Shown here piece by piece: positions 26,907 through 35,800 of a DNA stretch of 64,000 nt; positions within the stretch are counted from its first letter, which is position 1; each line of letters opens with the position of its first letter. The translations under genes were made by a program, and so were the position numbers. Where the stretch lies: the NCBI RefSeq assembly GCF_010672455.1, contig NZ_JAAHGO010000044.1, positions 5,376 through 69,375 of the forward strand, in the 5' to 3' direction. The notes under the pieces were generated by a model. That model worked only from the letters and a program-made list of their open reading frames with translations. It ran no database searches and was not told the origin of the DNA. The stretch comes from Okeania sp. SIO2C9 (lineage in GTDB: Bacteria; Cyanobacteriota; Cyanobacteriia; Cyanobacteriales; Microcoleaceae).

Positions 26907-28601
26907 TTAGTCTTGAAAATTTGATGGAATATTTGATGCTACTATAGCCGAAGTAATTCCAAACTTATTCCTAATTTGCTGTACTTCTTCCTCTAATTTA
27001 GTCGAACTCCAGCTTAATTCTTTACTCATTACTTCAGCACAGAATTTAATAGTTTCATCCCCTGGATATCCAGCACTACCTAATTCTGTACGTCGAAATA
27101 TTACATCACTTAATTTATAAGCCATTTCTTGATGAATAGCGTGGAGAATTTCGGCTTTAACAATTGCCCATTCGCTCTCAGGATTTTCTAAATAATTAAG
27201 CACTTTTGGATAAGCAGAGCCGTAGTTATAAACTAGGCGACGAATGCTTAATTCTGTTAAACCTTTCGACCGCTTTTCAACAATGGCATTCTGTAAAAAA
27301 TCAGTAAAATTTTCTATTTCTCCACCATATATAGATTTAACTGATGAAACTGACTTGGGAGATTTTTTTCCTAATAATTTGAACAAATAATTAACTACTT
27401 TTTCAGCTACATCTCTGGCAGTGGTATATTTCACTCCAACTACTGAAATTAAACCTAATAATCCAGTTTGGGAATGGTCAAAAATTTGATAATGTTTTGC
27501 TAAGATGGGTTCGCCTGTTTTGGAGTTAATATTAGTTGTTGGTAACATTCCCCCATGTACAAATGAAATCTCTTCCCGCTTTAATTTTGCTGGTGGGTAT
27601 GCTTGGTTGATGGCAGCCATAAATTGACTGATATCTGCTTCTGTTATTTGGAAATCATCTGGGTCTTGACTATAAACTGCATATTCTGTACCAATCATAG
27701 ACCGCCCACGCCAAGGAGAAATAAATAGAAAGCGACTACCTTTGTTAACTATTGCATCTGAGTCAGCAGAACTATTTTTACTGGTAATACCTACTGCATA
27801 TTTTTCAAATAGAGGGCGAGTGGTAACTAAATTCATTGCTTTCGCCACACCAAAAGGCCATCGCTTTTGTTGGTTGACCATACCTAGAATTTTATTTCCC
27901 CATGCTCCACAGGTATTGATAACTGTTTTGGCACGAATGTCAAACTGATTTTCAGTGAGTTTGTCTGTTACTGTTACTCCATTGATACGATTATCATTTT
28001 GGACTAACCCAGTGACTTCGACATAATTTGCTAAACTTGCCCCTGCTTGATGAGCAGAATGTAGAAATGAAATAGTTAATCTTTCTGAGTTGTAGACTTG
28101 AGCATCGTGGAATATTGCCCCACCAGTTAAACCTTGAGTTGAAATACCAGGAAGTAACTCCAAACATTTCTTTTGAGAAATGACACGACCGTTAGGAATA
28201 TGTTTTTGTTGGTCTAGGAGTCTATTGCGATCGCAACTTACCAAGTCATTGACTGCTAATGCTACAGACAAAGCTTCTTTTCCCTTCAACCCATGTCCAT
28301 AAGTAGGGATCAAAACTGGCAGTGGATGAATCAGATGGGGTGCGATTCTCATTAAAGTGGTGCGTTCGTGAATTGACTCCCGCATCCGCTTAAAATCGGC
28401 ATTTTGTAGATATCGCAGTCCTCCGTGAATAGTTTTTAAGCTATTAGCAGAAGTCGCCGCACCAAAATCATTTTTTTCTACAAGGGCTACAGAGAGGCCA
28501 CACAGACTTGCTTCCCTGGCCAGAGTAGCTCCGTATATTCCTCCACCTATTACCAGTACATCGTAAACTTGATTAGTTAGTTCCGTTAAATTTCTTTCCA
28601 T
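26907..28601 (-). CDS. glpD: Glycerol-3-phosphate dehydrogenase-like FAD oxidoreductase (GlpD/GlpA type)
   Basis: 564 residues. The FAD fold starts VYDVLVIGGGIYGATLAREA near residue 13. Then come SANSLKTIHGGLRYLQ near 52, typical of GlpD/GlpA, and HDAQVYNSERLTISFLH near 165. The second half has SPWRGRSMIGTEYAVY near 293, VGVKYTTARDVAEK near 395 and a C-terminal helical domain of about 150 residues (GSAYPKVLNYLE; TELGSAGYPGDET). It would oxidise glycerol-3-phosphate to dihydroxyacetone phosphate at the membrane, or a related hydroxy acid. It opens the run 26907-24789. In a glycan island a role in glycerol or glyceryl metabolism fits the FkbH operon, but this is inference. Confidence 0.85.
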   Translation of the reverse strand: MERNLTELTNQVYDVLVIGGGIYGATLAREASLCGLSVALVEKNDFGAATSANSLKTIHGGLRYLQNADFKRMRESIHERTTLMRIAPHLIHPLPVLIPTYGHGLKGKEALSVALAVNDLVSCDRNRLLDQQKHIPNGRVISQKKCLELLPGISTQGLTGGAIFHDAQVYNSERLTISFLHSAHQAGASLANYVEVTGLVQNDNRINGVTVTDKLTENQFDIRAKTVINTCGAWGNKILGMVNQQKRWPFGVAKAMNLVTTRPLFEKYAVGITSKNSSADSDAIVNKGSRFLFISPWRGRSMIGTEYAVYSQDPDDFQITEADISQFMAAINQAYPPAKLKREEISFVHGGMLPTTNINSKTGEPILAKHYQIFDHSQTGLLGLISVVGVKYTTARDVAEKVVNYLFKLLGKKSPKSVSSVKSIYGGEIENFTDFLQNAIVEKRSKGLTELSIRRLVYNYGSAYPKVLNYLENPESEWAIVKAEILHAIHQEMAYKLSDVIFRRTELGSAGYPGDETIKFCAEVMSKELSWSSTKLEEEVQQIRNKFGITSAIVASNIPSNFQD

Positions 28602-28646
28602 AACATCTGAAATCTAAGGATGTAGATGAAGATAACTTTACTAACT

Positions 28647-29984
28647 TTAAGATACTTTATAATCTCCTGATTGCACAAGCATTGTTTCAGAATCTCCATT
28701 CTGATTTTTGTCAGAGTTAATTGTTTCTTTCACTTGATTGTAGAGACTACCTAACTTTTCACAAAAAGCAGCATAACTATGTTTTTTCTGAACCATGATT
28801 TTACCTGCTTCCCCTAATTTCAATCTTAATTCAGGGTTTTTAATTAGAGAAATTATTCCTTTGGAAAAAGCTTGAGGATTAGGGTGAGATAACATTGCTG
28901 TTTTGATATCTAATACCTGAGTATGAGTTGGTAAATTAGTTGCTAATACAGCTTTGCCACTATCAAGATAAGAATATATTTTCATTGGTGTATTCTTACC
29001 TTTTATTCTAGGAGATACTAAAACGTCAGCTTGAGCGAGATAATTTCCTAGTTCGCTAGCAGGTTTTTGTCCTAAAAAATGCACTTTTTCTTGAATTCCT
29101 AACTTTTTGGCTTTATTTTGATATTTTTTAATATCTTCTTGCTCTCCTCCTACTATCACTAAATCAACTTTTTTTGTTTGTTTTAGTGCTAAAGCAAAAC
29201 TATCTAGCAGTAAGTCCATACCTTGGTATTGTTCCAAATTCCCCACATACATTAGCATTGTATTGCTAATTTTTAGCTCTTTTTTGAGATTATGCTTAGT
29301 TGCAACTTGTTTTTCATTTAACAAAGAAATATCTGGTAATAGCACAACCTTTTTTGGTTGATATTGATCGATACTATTAGCCAAAGCTTGACATACTGGA
29401 ACTACAACTTCTGCATTTTTTACTGCGTGTTTCTCAAACCACTTTAAAACAGAAATGAGGGGTGAAAGAAACGGATATTTTTCGATCATTTGCTGAGATA
29501 AAGAAGAATCCATATCATAGATGTAGGGAATCTTAAACAAAAATTTTAGTAGTAGTGCAATAAATACTGATTCTTCTACAGCATGAATTAAACTATAACG
29601 TTTCTGGGAAAGTAGTCTAGCTACTTCTAGGAACATTAATAGGTCAAAAATAATTTTCTTCCAAGAAAATCCAGGACGTACATTTTTGACAAATGGGATG
29701 TTGATTGTACGGTATATATTAGTATTTTGATAATCAACATCTTTCCCTTCTGGATAGGTTACCACATCAATCTTATCGTTTTGTTGTGATAAAAATTTTA
29801 AAACCAAATTATCAGCAATAGGTGAACCTCTGTCTTGATAAAAAGGATGAGGAATTAAAAATAAAATATTTAAAGGATAATTAGCGTTTTTGGCTCCATA
29901 ATTGATTATTTCCTGTTTCTCATTACTTTTTATGCCAAGTAATTTTCTTTCGTAACCTTGAATTAAAGTAAATGATTCAACCAT
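28647..29984 (-). CDS. Glycosyltransferase family 4 protein
   Basis: 445 residues. The ATG at 29984 is used, since AAAGAGG lies eight bases before it. The N-terminal Rossmann domain begins with ILFLIPHPFYQDRGSPIADN near residue 40, and DVVTYPEGKDVDY follows. The nucleotide-sugar site is in the second domain: LMYVGNLEQYQGMDLLLDSF near 222, LVIVGGEQEDIKKYQ near 250, VHFLGQKPASELGNYLAQAD near 280 and SPRIKGKNTPMKIYSYLDSG near 300. This is GT4 (GT-B fold, retaining). It would add a sugar on the cytoplasmic side to a lipid-linked glycan. It heads the block that continues with the GlpD-like gene 45 bases downstream. Confidence 0.88.
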   Translation of the reverse strand: MVESFTLIQGYERKLLGIKSNEKQEIINYGAKNANYPLNILFLIPHPFYQDRGSPIADNLVLKFLSQQNDKIDVVTYPEGKDVDYQNTNIYRTINIPFVKNVRPGFSWKKIIFDLLMFLEVARLLSQKRYSLIHAVEESVFIALLLKFLFKIPYIYDMDSSLSQQMIEKYPFLSPLISVLKWFEKHAVKNAEVVVPVCQALANSIDQYQPKKVVLLPDISLLNEKQVATKHNLKKELKISNTMLMYVGNLEQYQGMDLLLDSFALALKQTKKVDLVIVGGEQEDIKKYQNKAKKLGIQEKVHFLGQKPASELGNYLAQADVLVSPRIKGKNTPMKIYSYLDSGKAVLATNLPTHTQVLDIKTAMLSHPNPQAFSKGIISLIKNPELRLKLGEAGKIMVQKKHSYAAFCEKLGSLYNQVKETINSDKNQNGDSETMLVQSGDYKVS

Positions 29985-30002
29985 AACTAAAACCTCTTTC
30001 AA

Positions 30003-30349
30003 ATCTCATTAATTTTGGCAATTACATTTGATTAAGCAATTTTATTTGCAGACAAATGAAACAGCGAATTATACTTGTAATTCACAAAAGTATAGACTGT
30101 GAATCCAACAGTTAATTGCTTGTAGTAAATGTGAATTTCAACGTTTTTTTTCTTACTTGGCATAGTAACAATCTGCATCAGCAATTTCAAGTAATTTCGA
30201 GAAACTTTACCAAAACTTTAAAAATTTTTGCCTAAAAGCCAGATTATCTTCATCGGAACTTCATAATTCTCTTGTAAACTCAAGGTTACATAATTAAATT
30301 CACTACTTATATCAAATATTGATATTGAAAACTTATTGATACAGAACAT
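30003..30349. other. Intergenic gap upstream of the GT4 gene
   Basis: AT-rich, no gene seen. It presumably carries the promoter of the minus-strand GT4 operon, but no clear -35/-10 pair can be assigned. Confidence 0.35.
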
Positions 30350-30530
30350 TACGTTCCTCTCTAGGAGGTTTCGGAGTTCTATCCGTATTGGTACAACCAT
30401 CTACTATTTCTGTTACTTTCTCCAAACCGTAGTCTAATTTCTGTCCTAATAGGTGGCCCGCCTCGATCTTCTATTACATCGTGAAGTAGTGCTACTATGG
30501 CCTCATCCTCATTCCATATTCAAGGGCAAT
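30350..30530 (-). pseudogene. Scrap of an HD-domain (RelA/SpoT-type) hydrolase
   Basis: Read on the minus strand with one shift, the scrap gives EDEAIVALLHDVIEDRGGPP, then TEIRLRFGESVTEIVDGCTN and TDRTPKPP. That is the metal-binding HD segment (LLHDVIED) and following helix of GTP-pyrophosphohydrolase-like HD proteins. Nothing before or after is in frame, so this is a deletion relic. No other gene in the window is related. Confidence 0.65.
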
Positions 30531-30639
30531 AATAACTACCCCTAAGAGCTGATTTATTAACTGAGCTGAAACTCTTATACCAATTTTATGTGAGGCTGCA
30601 TAGAATTATTTGTTAGGTGGTAGGTGGGGCGGTGGCACT

Positions 30640-30760
30640 TAACGAAGTCAGAAGTCAGAAGTTAACCCACCCCTCCTGGGAGGGGATTTGAGCTTCGCTC
30701 CAAAAATATTTCGCCATTTCCCGGCGGGGTTGCGCGACCCATATTATTTTCAGGACTTAC
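30640..30760. repeat. Dispersed repeat, inverted copy of 51115-51290
   Basis: Shared pieces are GAAGTCAGAAGTTAACCCACC, GATTTGAGCTTCGCTC, AAATATTTCGCCATTTCCCG and GCGGGGTTGCGCG. At 51115-51290 the same pieces occur in reverse order and orientation, extended by the GTCGCCAATCCGACGG repeat. Confidence 0.7.
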
Positions 30761-30832
30761 GCAAATACACCATATATAGTGCATAGTAAATATAGCGATT
30801 GCTGACGCAAAGCTCCGCTAACGCTATAATTT

Positions 30833-31743
30833 TTGGTAGTGGTGCATTGTAATTTTTTCGGTAACGGTATAGCAAGCATTTCAGCCACTATTCACCATTA
30901 CTATACAGGACTACCTTGTGTCCCAACTACAATTACAGTTAAACTCGACCCCAGTAAAAGATGGTCAGTGTCCCTTAGAGTCAATGACCCTAGAAACTTG
31001 AAGCTTAAACCAGTAACCAAACAAGTAGGTATTGACGCGCGGAATTACCAGTTTAGTGACTACCAGTGATGGAGAAAAATTCGCCTACCCTAAGAATCTA
31101 AATAAATTACACAAGAAACTTAGGTTAGCAGGGAAGTCTTTATCTAGAAAAACTAAAGGATCTAATAACTACCAAAAGGCTAGACTAAAAGTAGCCAGGA
31201 TACACGCAAAAATTAAAGATTCAAGGCTTGATTACACCCATAAGCGCGCCTACTCAATTAATCGCCCGAAAATCAAACTGTTGTGGTTGAGGAAATAGCC
31301 GTAAAGAATATGGTCAAAAAGCGGTGCGACCCCGCGACGACGCCAGCTCGCTTGCGGAACGCGCACCAACAGACCATAAGTTAGCCAAAGCAATAAGTGA
31401 TGCCAACTGGGCAGAGTTAGTCAGACAGTTAGAATACAAGGCTCAATGGTATGGACGGGAATTAGTCAAGATTGACAGGTATTTTCCCAGTTCTAAGCGT
31501 TGTTCTAATTGTGGTCATGTAGTAGGAAAATTACCTCTAAGCGTGAGAGAGTGGAATTGTCCTGAATGTGCAACTCACCATGATCGAGACATAAATGCAA
31601 GTATAAATATTTTGCGGATGGGAACCCGCGGGGTGCGTAAGACGCAAGCGGTCAGACCCCGCGCCGCCGACAGGCGCAAGCGGTCGGAACCCGCGACGAC
31701 GCCAGCTCGCTTGCGGAACGCCGACCAAGAGAGGGAACGCTGA
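30833..31743 (+). pseudogene. tnpB: Decayed tnpB
   Basis: Three successive frames give one TnpB. The first (30833-31069) is the wedge region, ending KPVTKQVGIDA with the first RuvC Asp, then shifts. The second (31032-31298) is LVTTSDGEKFAYPKNLNKL to a helical stretch. The third (31324-31743) carries KAISDANWAELVRQLEYKA, then CSNCGHVVGKLPLS and NCPECATHHDRD with the zinc ligands and last catalytic Asp, ending NASINILRM. The N-terminal domain is missing. Short GC-rich repeats (the GCGACGACGCCAGCTCGC type at 31333-31366 and 31680-31723) interrupt it before the third block and again replace its C-terminal tail. It cannot make an active nuclease. Confidence 0.85.
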
Positions 31744-31834
31744 CCAAGAGAGGGAACGCCCACCCTCGAAGGCTGCGGGAGGAGCAGTGTCAGCGCCAGT
31801 CGCTCATGGGGGAGACCCCCTTTTGCGGCGCTGA

Positions 31835-31985
31835 CTTGTCTGTGGAGCGCGCCTTTAGACCATCTGAGAGTAAATCTCGTTTATGCGGGTGCGGCAGAAA
31901 CAGAAAGTCCCTAACAGTGATGTTAAGGAATCCCGCGCTGTCTCGTGAGAGCAGCGTCGGGAGGATGTCAATCTTGTATAGATAA
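31835..31985 (+). ncRNA. Right end / omega-RNA remnant of a TnpB element
   Basis: Downstream of the dead tnpB the sequence runs TGTGGAGCGCGCCTTTAGAC to AAGGAATCCCGCGCTG, closes as a hairpin with CAGCGTCGGGAGG and ends ATGTCAA. The same order of blocks is found on the minus strand at 57797-57990 (TGTGGAGCGCGCCTTTAGAC; GGTTAAGAATCC; CGTCGGGAAGATGTCAA). Known biology: in TnpB elements this segment forms the scaffold of the guide RNA, with the guide taken from the flank just past the end (here from about 31981). Whether it is transcribed is unknown. Confidence 0.6.
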
Positions 31986-31989
31986 AAAA

Positions 31990-32808
31990 GCGAGGATTAA
32001 AGTATTGTTCCTGAAGAATAAGTTGCTATAATCACCAGAAAACAGAGGAGCAATAATACTCCCGTAGATCGCGTCAATCAATTTTGAGTATTAGGTAGTG
32101 CGATCACACACCACTCAAATCAGTCATAATATTTTTGACAAGTAGAGGGTCATTTCAGTTATCAGTTATCAGTTATCAGTGAACCTCCGACTGAAGTCGG
32201 AGGCTTGAAATACTGAACTAAATATTTTTTTCATCCCCTTAAAAGGGGAGGCACATACCCTCATTTTTTGGTAAAATTTCTCAAATAAAGCTTCGTTCTG
32301 ATGTAAGATTTATTACTTGTTTCCGGCCATTTATTGTCAATAAGTGAATTCCTTGCAAATATTGAAATATCTATCTTAATGTTGGATGTTCTTTCAACAA
32401 TGAATAATAATGAATAATGAATAATTACCTCTCCATGAATTGAAGAGGATTGACAAATTCATGAAAATTTTTCTTCACAGGAGTCGATGGTCGGACAGCT
32501 CCGAGACCTCGCCATCCCATCCTAACGGACTGCTGCGCAAACGACCGCTTATTATCCCCTATCCAAGGGGAGGCGCATACCCACAATTTTTCGGTAAGTT
32601 TCCCTATTTGGGTAGCGTGTAACTCAGTGGCGTAGACTAAAGCTTCTGTAAAACGGTGGGAAAGTATTATTTGTTTAAGTTAAAAGTCAAAAATAAGAAA
32701 AATCTATCACTTTTTAGATAGTCAATCTTAGGATGCTTTAATAAATAATTGTTCTTGGATATCAATCAACTATAAGACTATAAGATTGATTGAATATAGA
32801 AAAATGTC
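31990..32808. other. Intergenic repeat field upstream of thyX
   Basis: No gene. 32155-32280 has TTATCAGTTATCAGTTATCAG, CCTCCGACTGAAGTCGGAGG (a perfect hairpin at 32186-32205) and a CCCCTTAAAAGGGGAGG module. 32470-32590 holds a rearranged copy of the GGATATGGCGAGG/CCTCGCCATCC repeat seen tandemly at 50741-51010. The thyX promoter should lie in 32650-32800, but I cannot assign it. Confidence 0.5.
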
Positions 32809-35800
32809 ATGGATAAATTTCGAGTAGAAGTGATTGCTAAAACTTTAAATCCTCAGCAGGTAATTTATGCAGCTCTGCATCAAGATGTGCGGTTCGTTTG
32901 AGGTGTAATGACCTCAGCACCTTCTTTTCAACAGAAAGGCGGGTCAATAGGGAAGGGATAAAACCCGATACCGAGACAACTCATTTCCCGTAAGGGTGAG
33001 TCAAATCACGACCAGAGTCACATGGTCAATAAACATCAGGTCATGGCAAGATTTAACAAAAAGTTAATATAACTACGTTAAATAGGTATAAAGATTTGAC
33101 AAGTCCCTTCTCGAAAGTACCTCGATGACAGCATATACCCCAATGTTAAGCAGGTAGCGACTACTGACATTGAAGCGGGTATAAAAGCGAACAAATACCG
33201 TAACCTAAATGGAAATTTTTCGCAAGCACTCAGTCATGGGTAACGAAAGTGAACTTCTATATTTGTCGTGAGCAGCAAAGTTACGAAATTAGGTTGACAC
33301 GCAGCGGTCAAAATGACCAAAGGTTAAGGGATAAATACGAGTCTTGGTATTTATCGGTACTCCAAAATAACCTCGGCAAAAAGGAAGACCCTAAAACTGA
33401 TACCAACGGGAAATGGGAACGAATTAAATCTAAGGATGGCTCTTAAAGTGGTCGAATCTTTGAGTAGTAGCTAGCGTAAGCCACCTTAGATGGGATTGAA
33501 TCCGAAGCTAATGCCAATTTGTAATGAATTGGATATGCCTACAGATTCACAATTTAGGAATTATACGTTCTTAAGTAGGAGTAAAATATGTCCAGAACAG
33601 AGATAAAATCAATGTTGGAATGGAAAGACATTGACTGGAAAACAGCCGAAAAAAACGTCTTCAAGCTCCAAAAACGAATCTATAATGCTTCTAAAAGTGG
33701 AAATGTGAGGTTAGCCCGCAAACTACAAAAGTTGCTTGTCAAATCCTGGTCAGCAAGACTCATCGCAGTAAGAAGAGTCACACAGGATAATAAAGGGAAA
33801 AACACGACAGGGGTAGATGGGAAGAAATCCCTTCATCCCTCAGAAAGACTAAAGTTAGCCCAAAAGCTAAAGTTAAGTCATAAAAGCACGCCAACCAAAA
33901 GAGTTTGGATACCCAAACCTGGAAGGAAGGAACAAAGACCTTTAGGAATCCCAACCATAGAGGAACGAGCCAAACAAGCCTTGCTAAAACAGGCTTTAGA
34001 ACCTGAATGGGAAGCAAAGTTTGAACCAAACTCTTATGGATTTAGGCCAGGAAGAAGCACACATGATGCGATATCAGCAATCAGAAAATGTATACAGTTC
34101 AAACCAAAATTTGTATTGGACGCTGATATATCTCAATGTTTTGACAAGATAGACCACAATAAATTATTAGAGAAAATCGACACATTCCCCAACTTTAGGA
34201 GACAGATAAAAGCTTGGTTAAAATCCGGGGTCATTAACGATGACTTCCTGGAAAACACCGAAGCTGGAACTCCTCAAGGGGGTGTAATATCACCACTATT
34301 GGCTAATATTGCACTACATGGAATGGAAAAAATACTAGAGGAACATTTCCCTGGGAGAAAAGACGGTAGTATCCGTAATTGCGAAAGAATTTACGGAGAA
34401 AGAGTATCAGTACCTAGACTAATTAGGTATGCAGATGATTTCGTAGTCATTAATGAGAAATTAGCCGTAGTCGAAGAATGTACCGAAATAATCAAAACGT
34501 GGTTAGGAGATTTGGGATTAGAACTCAAACCCAGCAAAACCAGGATAGTTCACACACTGGAACGACATCAGGGTCAAGAACCAGGATTTAACTTTTTAGG
34601 GTGTAATATCCGACAATATAAAGAAGGAAAACACACATCCAAGAAGATTAAATCAAGGTTCGGAGAAAAACTAAAACCATACTCCATAATAGTCAAACCC
34701 TCTAAAGAGAGCATCAAGAATCACTACGACAAAATCGCTGCTGTAGTTCATAAACATCGAGCAAATTCTCAGGAAGTGTTAATCAAAGAATTAACACCAA
34801 TTATCAGAGGATGGTGTAACTACTATGCATACCACAATTCAAAAGAAGCCTTCAATGAATTAGATTATTTAATCTATAAAAGGTTATGGAGATGGGCGTG
34901 TAGAAGAAGCAGAATGAAGAAAACAGCGGGATGGATAGCGCAGAGATATTGGCTGACTATAGGTAATACCAAATGGAATTTCGCCTATAAGTCAAAAGAG
35001 GGAATAATCAAGCTTCCTCATTACCGCGAAACACAAGCGAGTAAAACGTATGTGAAAGTCAAGGGAGATGCTTCCCCTTACAACGGAGATGATAATTATT
35101 GGTCAAAGAGATTAGGGGATAAATATAAAACCTCAGACTCTCAAAAAGCCAGAATTATCAAAAGACAAGCAGGAAAATGTACTGAATGCGGACTAACTTT
35201 CAAAACTGGAGATATAGCGCTACGCGCAAGTCAGATAGGGGAGCCGTCGGATTGGCGACGTACATAAGTTAGAAGTCAGAAGTAATTCCTGACTAACTTT
35301 GAGGATTTATAGATGTCCTAACCTATTTGCGTAGTGCTATATATCGGAAAAACACCACATTGAGCACAAAGCTGAAGGTGGAGACAATACCGATAAAAAT
35401 CTAGAAGTATTACATTTACACTGTCATGACAAAAGACATGACCCTCGGAAGTCGCTGCAAGCAAAGGCAGCAGTCCTAAATTGAGGAGCCGAATGAGGTG
35501 AAAGTCTCACGTTCGGTTCTGAAGCCGAGTATATAAGGTAATTTATATGCTTAGGGTAACTACAGTGAAGGATTTGTATTTTACGAACAAGATAATTGGC
35601 CTTCGGAAGCAAAATGTGGGGAAATTATTGTCAAGCGACTTTTGGCAGGAGACCGTGGTCATTATGGGTGTATTGAGCATCCTCAAATTACTTTTAATTG
35701 TGGTTTTTTTCCCCATAGTGTTATGCAGCAAGCAAGAACTCATAGAATAGGTTGTTGTTTGTCGGGTAACACAAAGGTTAGATTTGGGCATTCGTCTTTA

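Larger units (their letters stand above)
32887..35560 (+). mobile_element. Group II intron in thyX
   Basis: The 5' end is GTGCGGTTCG, the usual GUGYG start. Domain V is at 35486-35519 (GAGCCGAATGAGGTGAAAGT, then CTCACGTTCGGTTC). Domain VI follows and the intron ends AC at 35560. Exon joining restores ThyX exactly. A hairpin at 33330-33355 (stem GATAAATAC/GTATTTATC) exposes GTCTTG in its loop, which pairs with the last six exon bases CAAGAT (one G-U pair), so it is the likely EBS1. The intron encodes a reverse transcriptase/maturase (33588-35267). Length 2674 bases, including a MITE-like insert. Confidence 0.93.

Noticed and set aside
30218-30400. 60-codon minus-strand frame
   Set aside because: It begins within the HD-hydrolase relic in a different frame and runs into unrelated AT-rich DNA.
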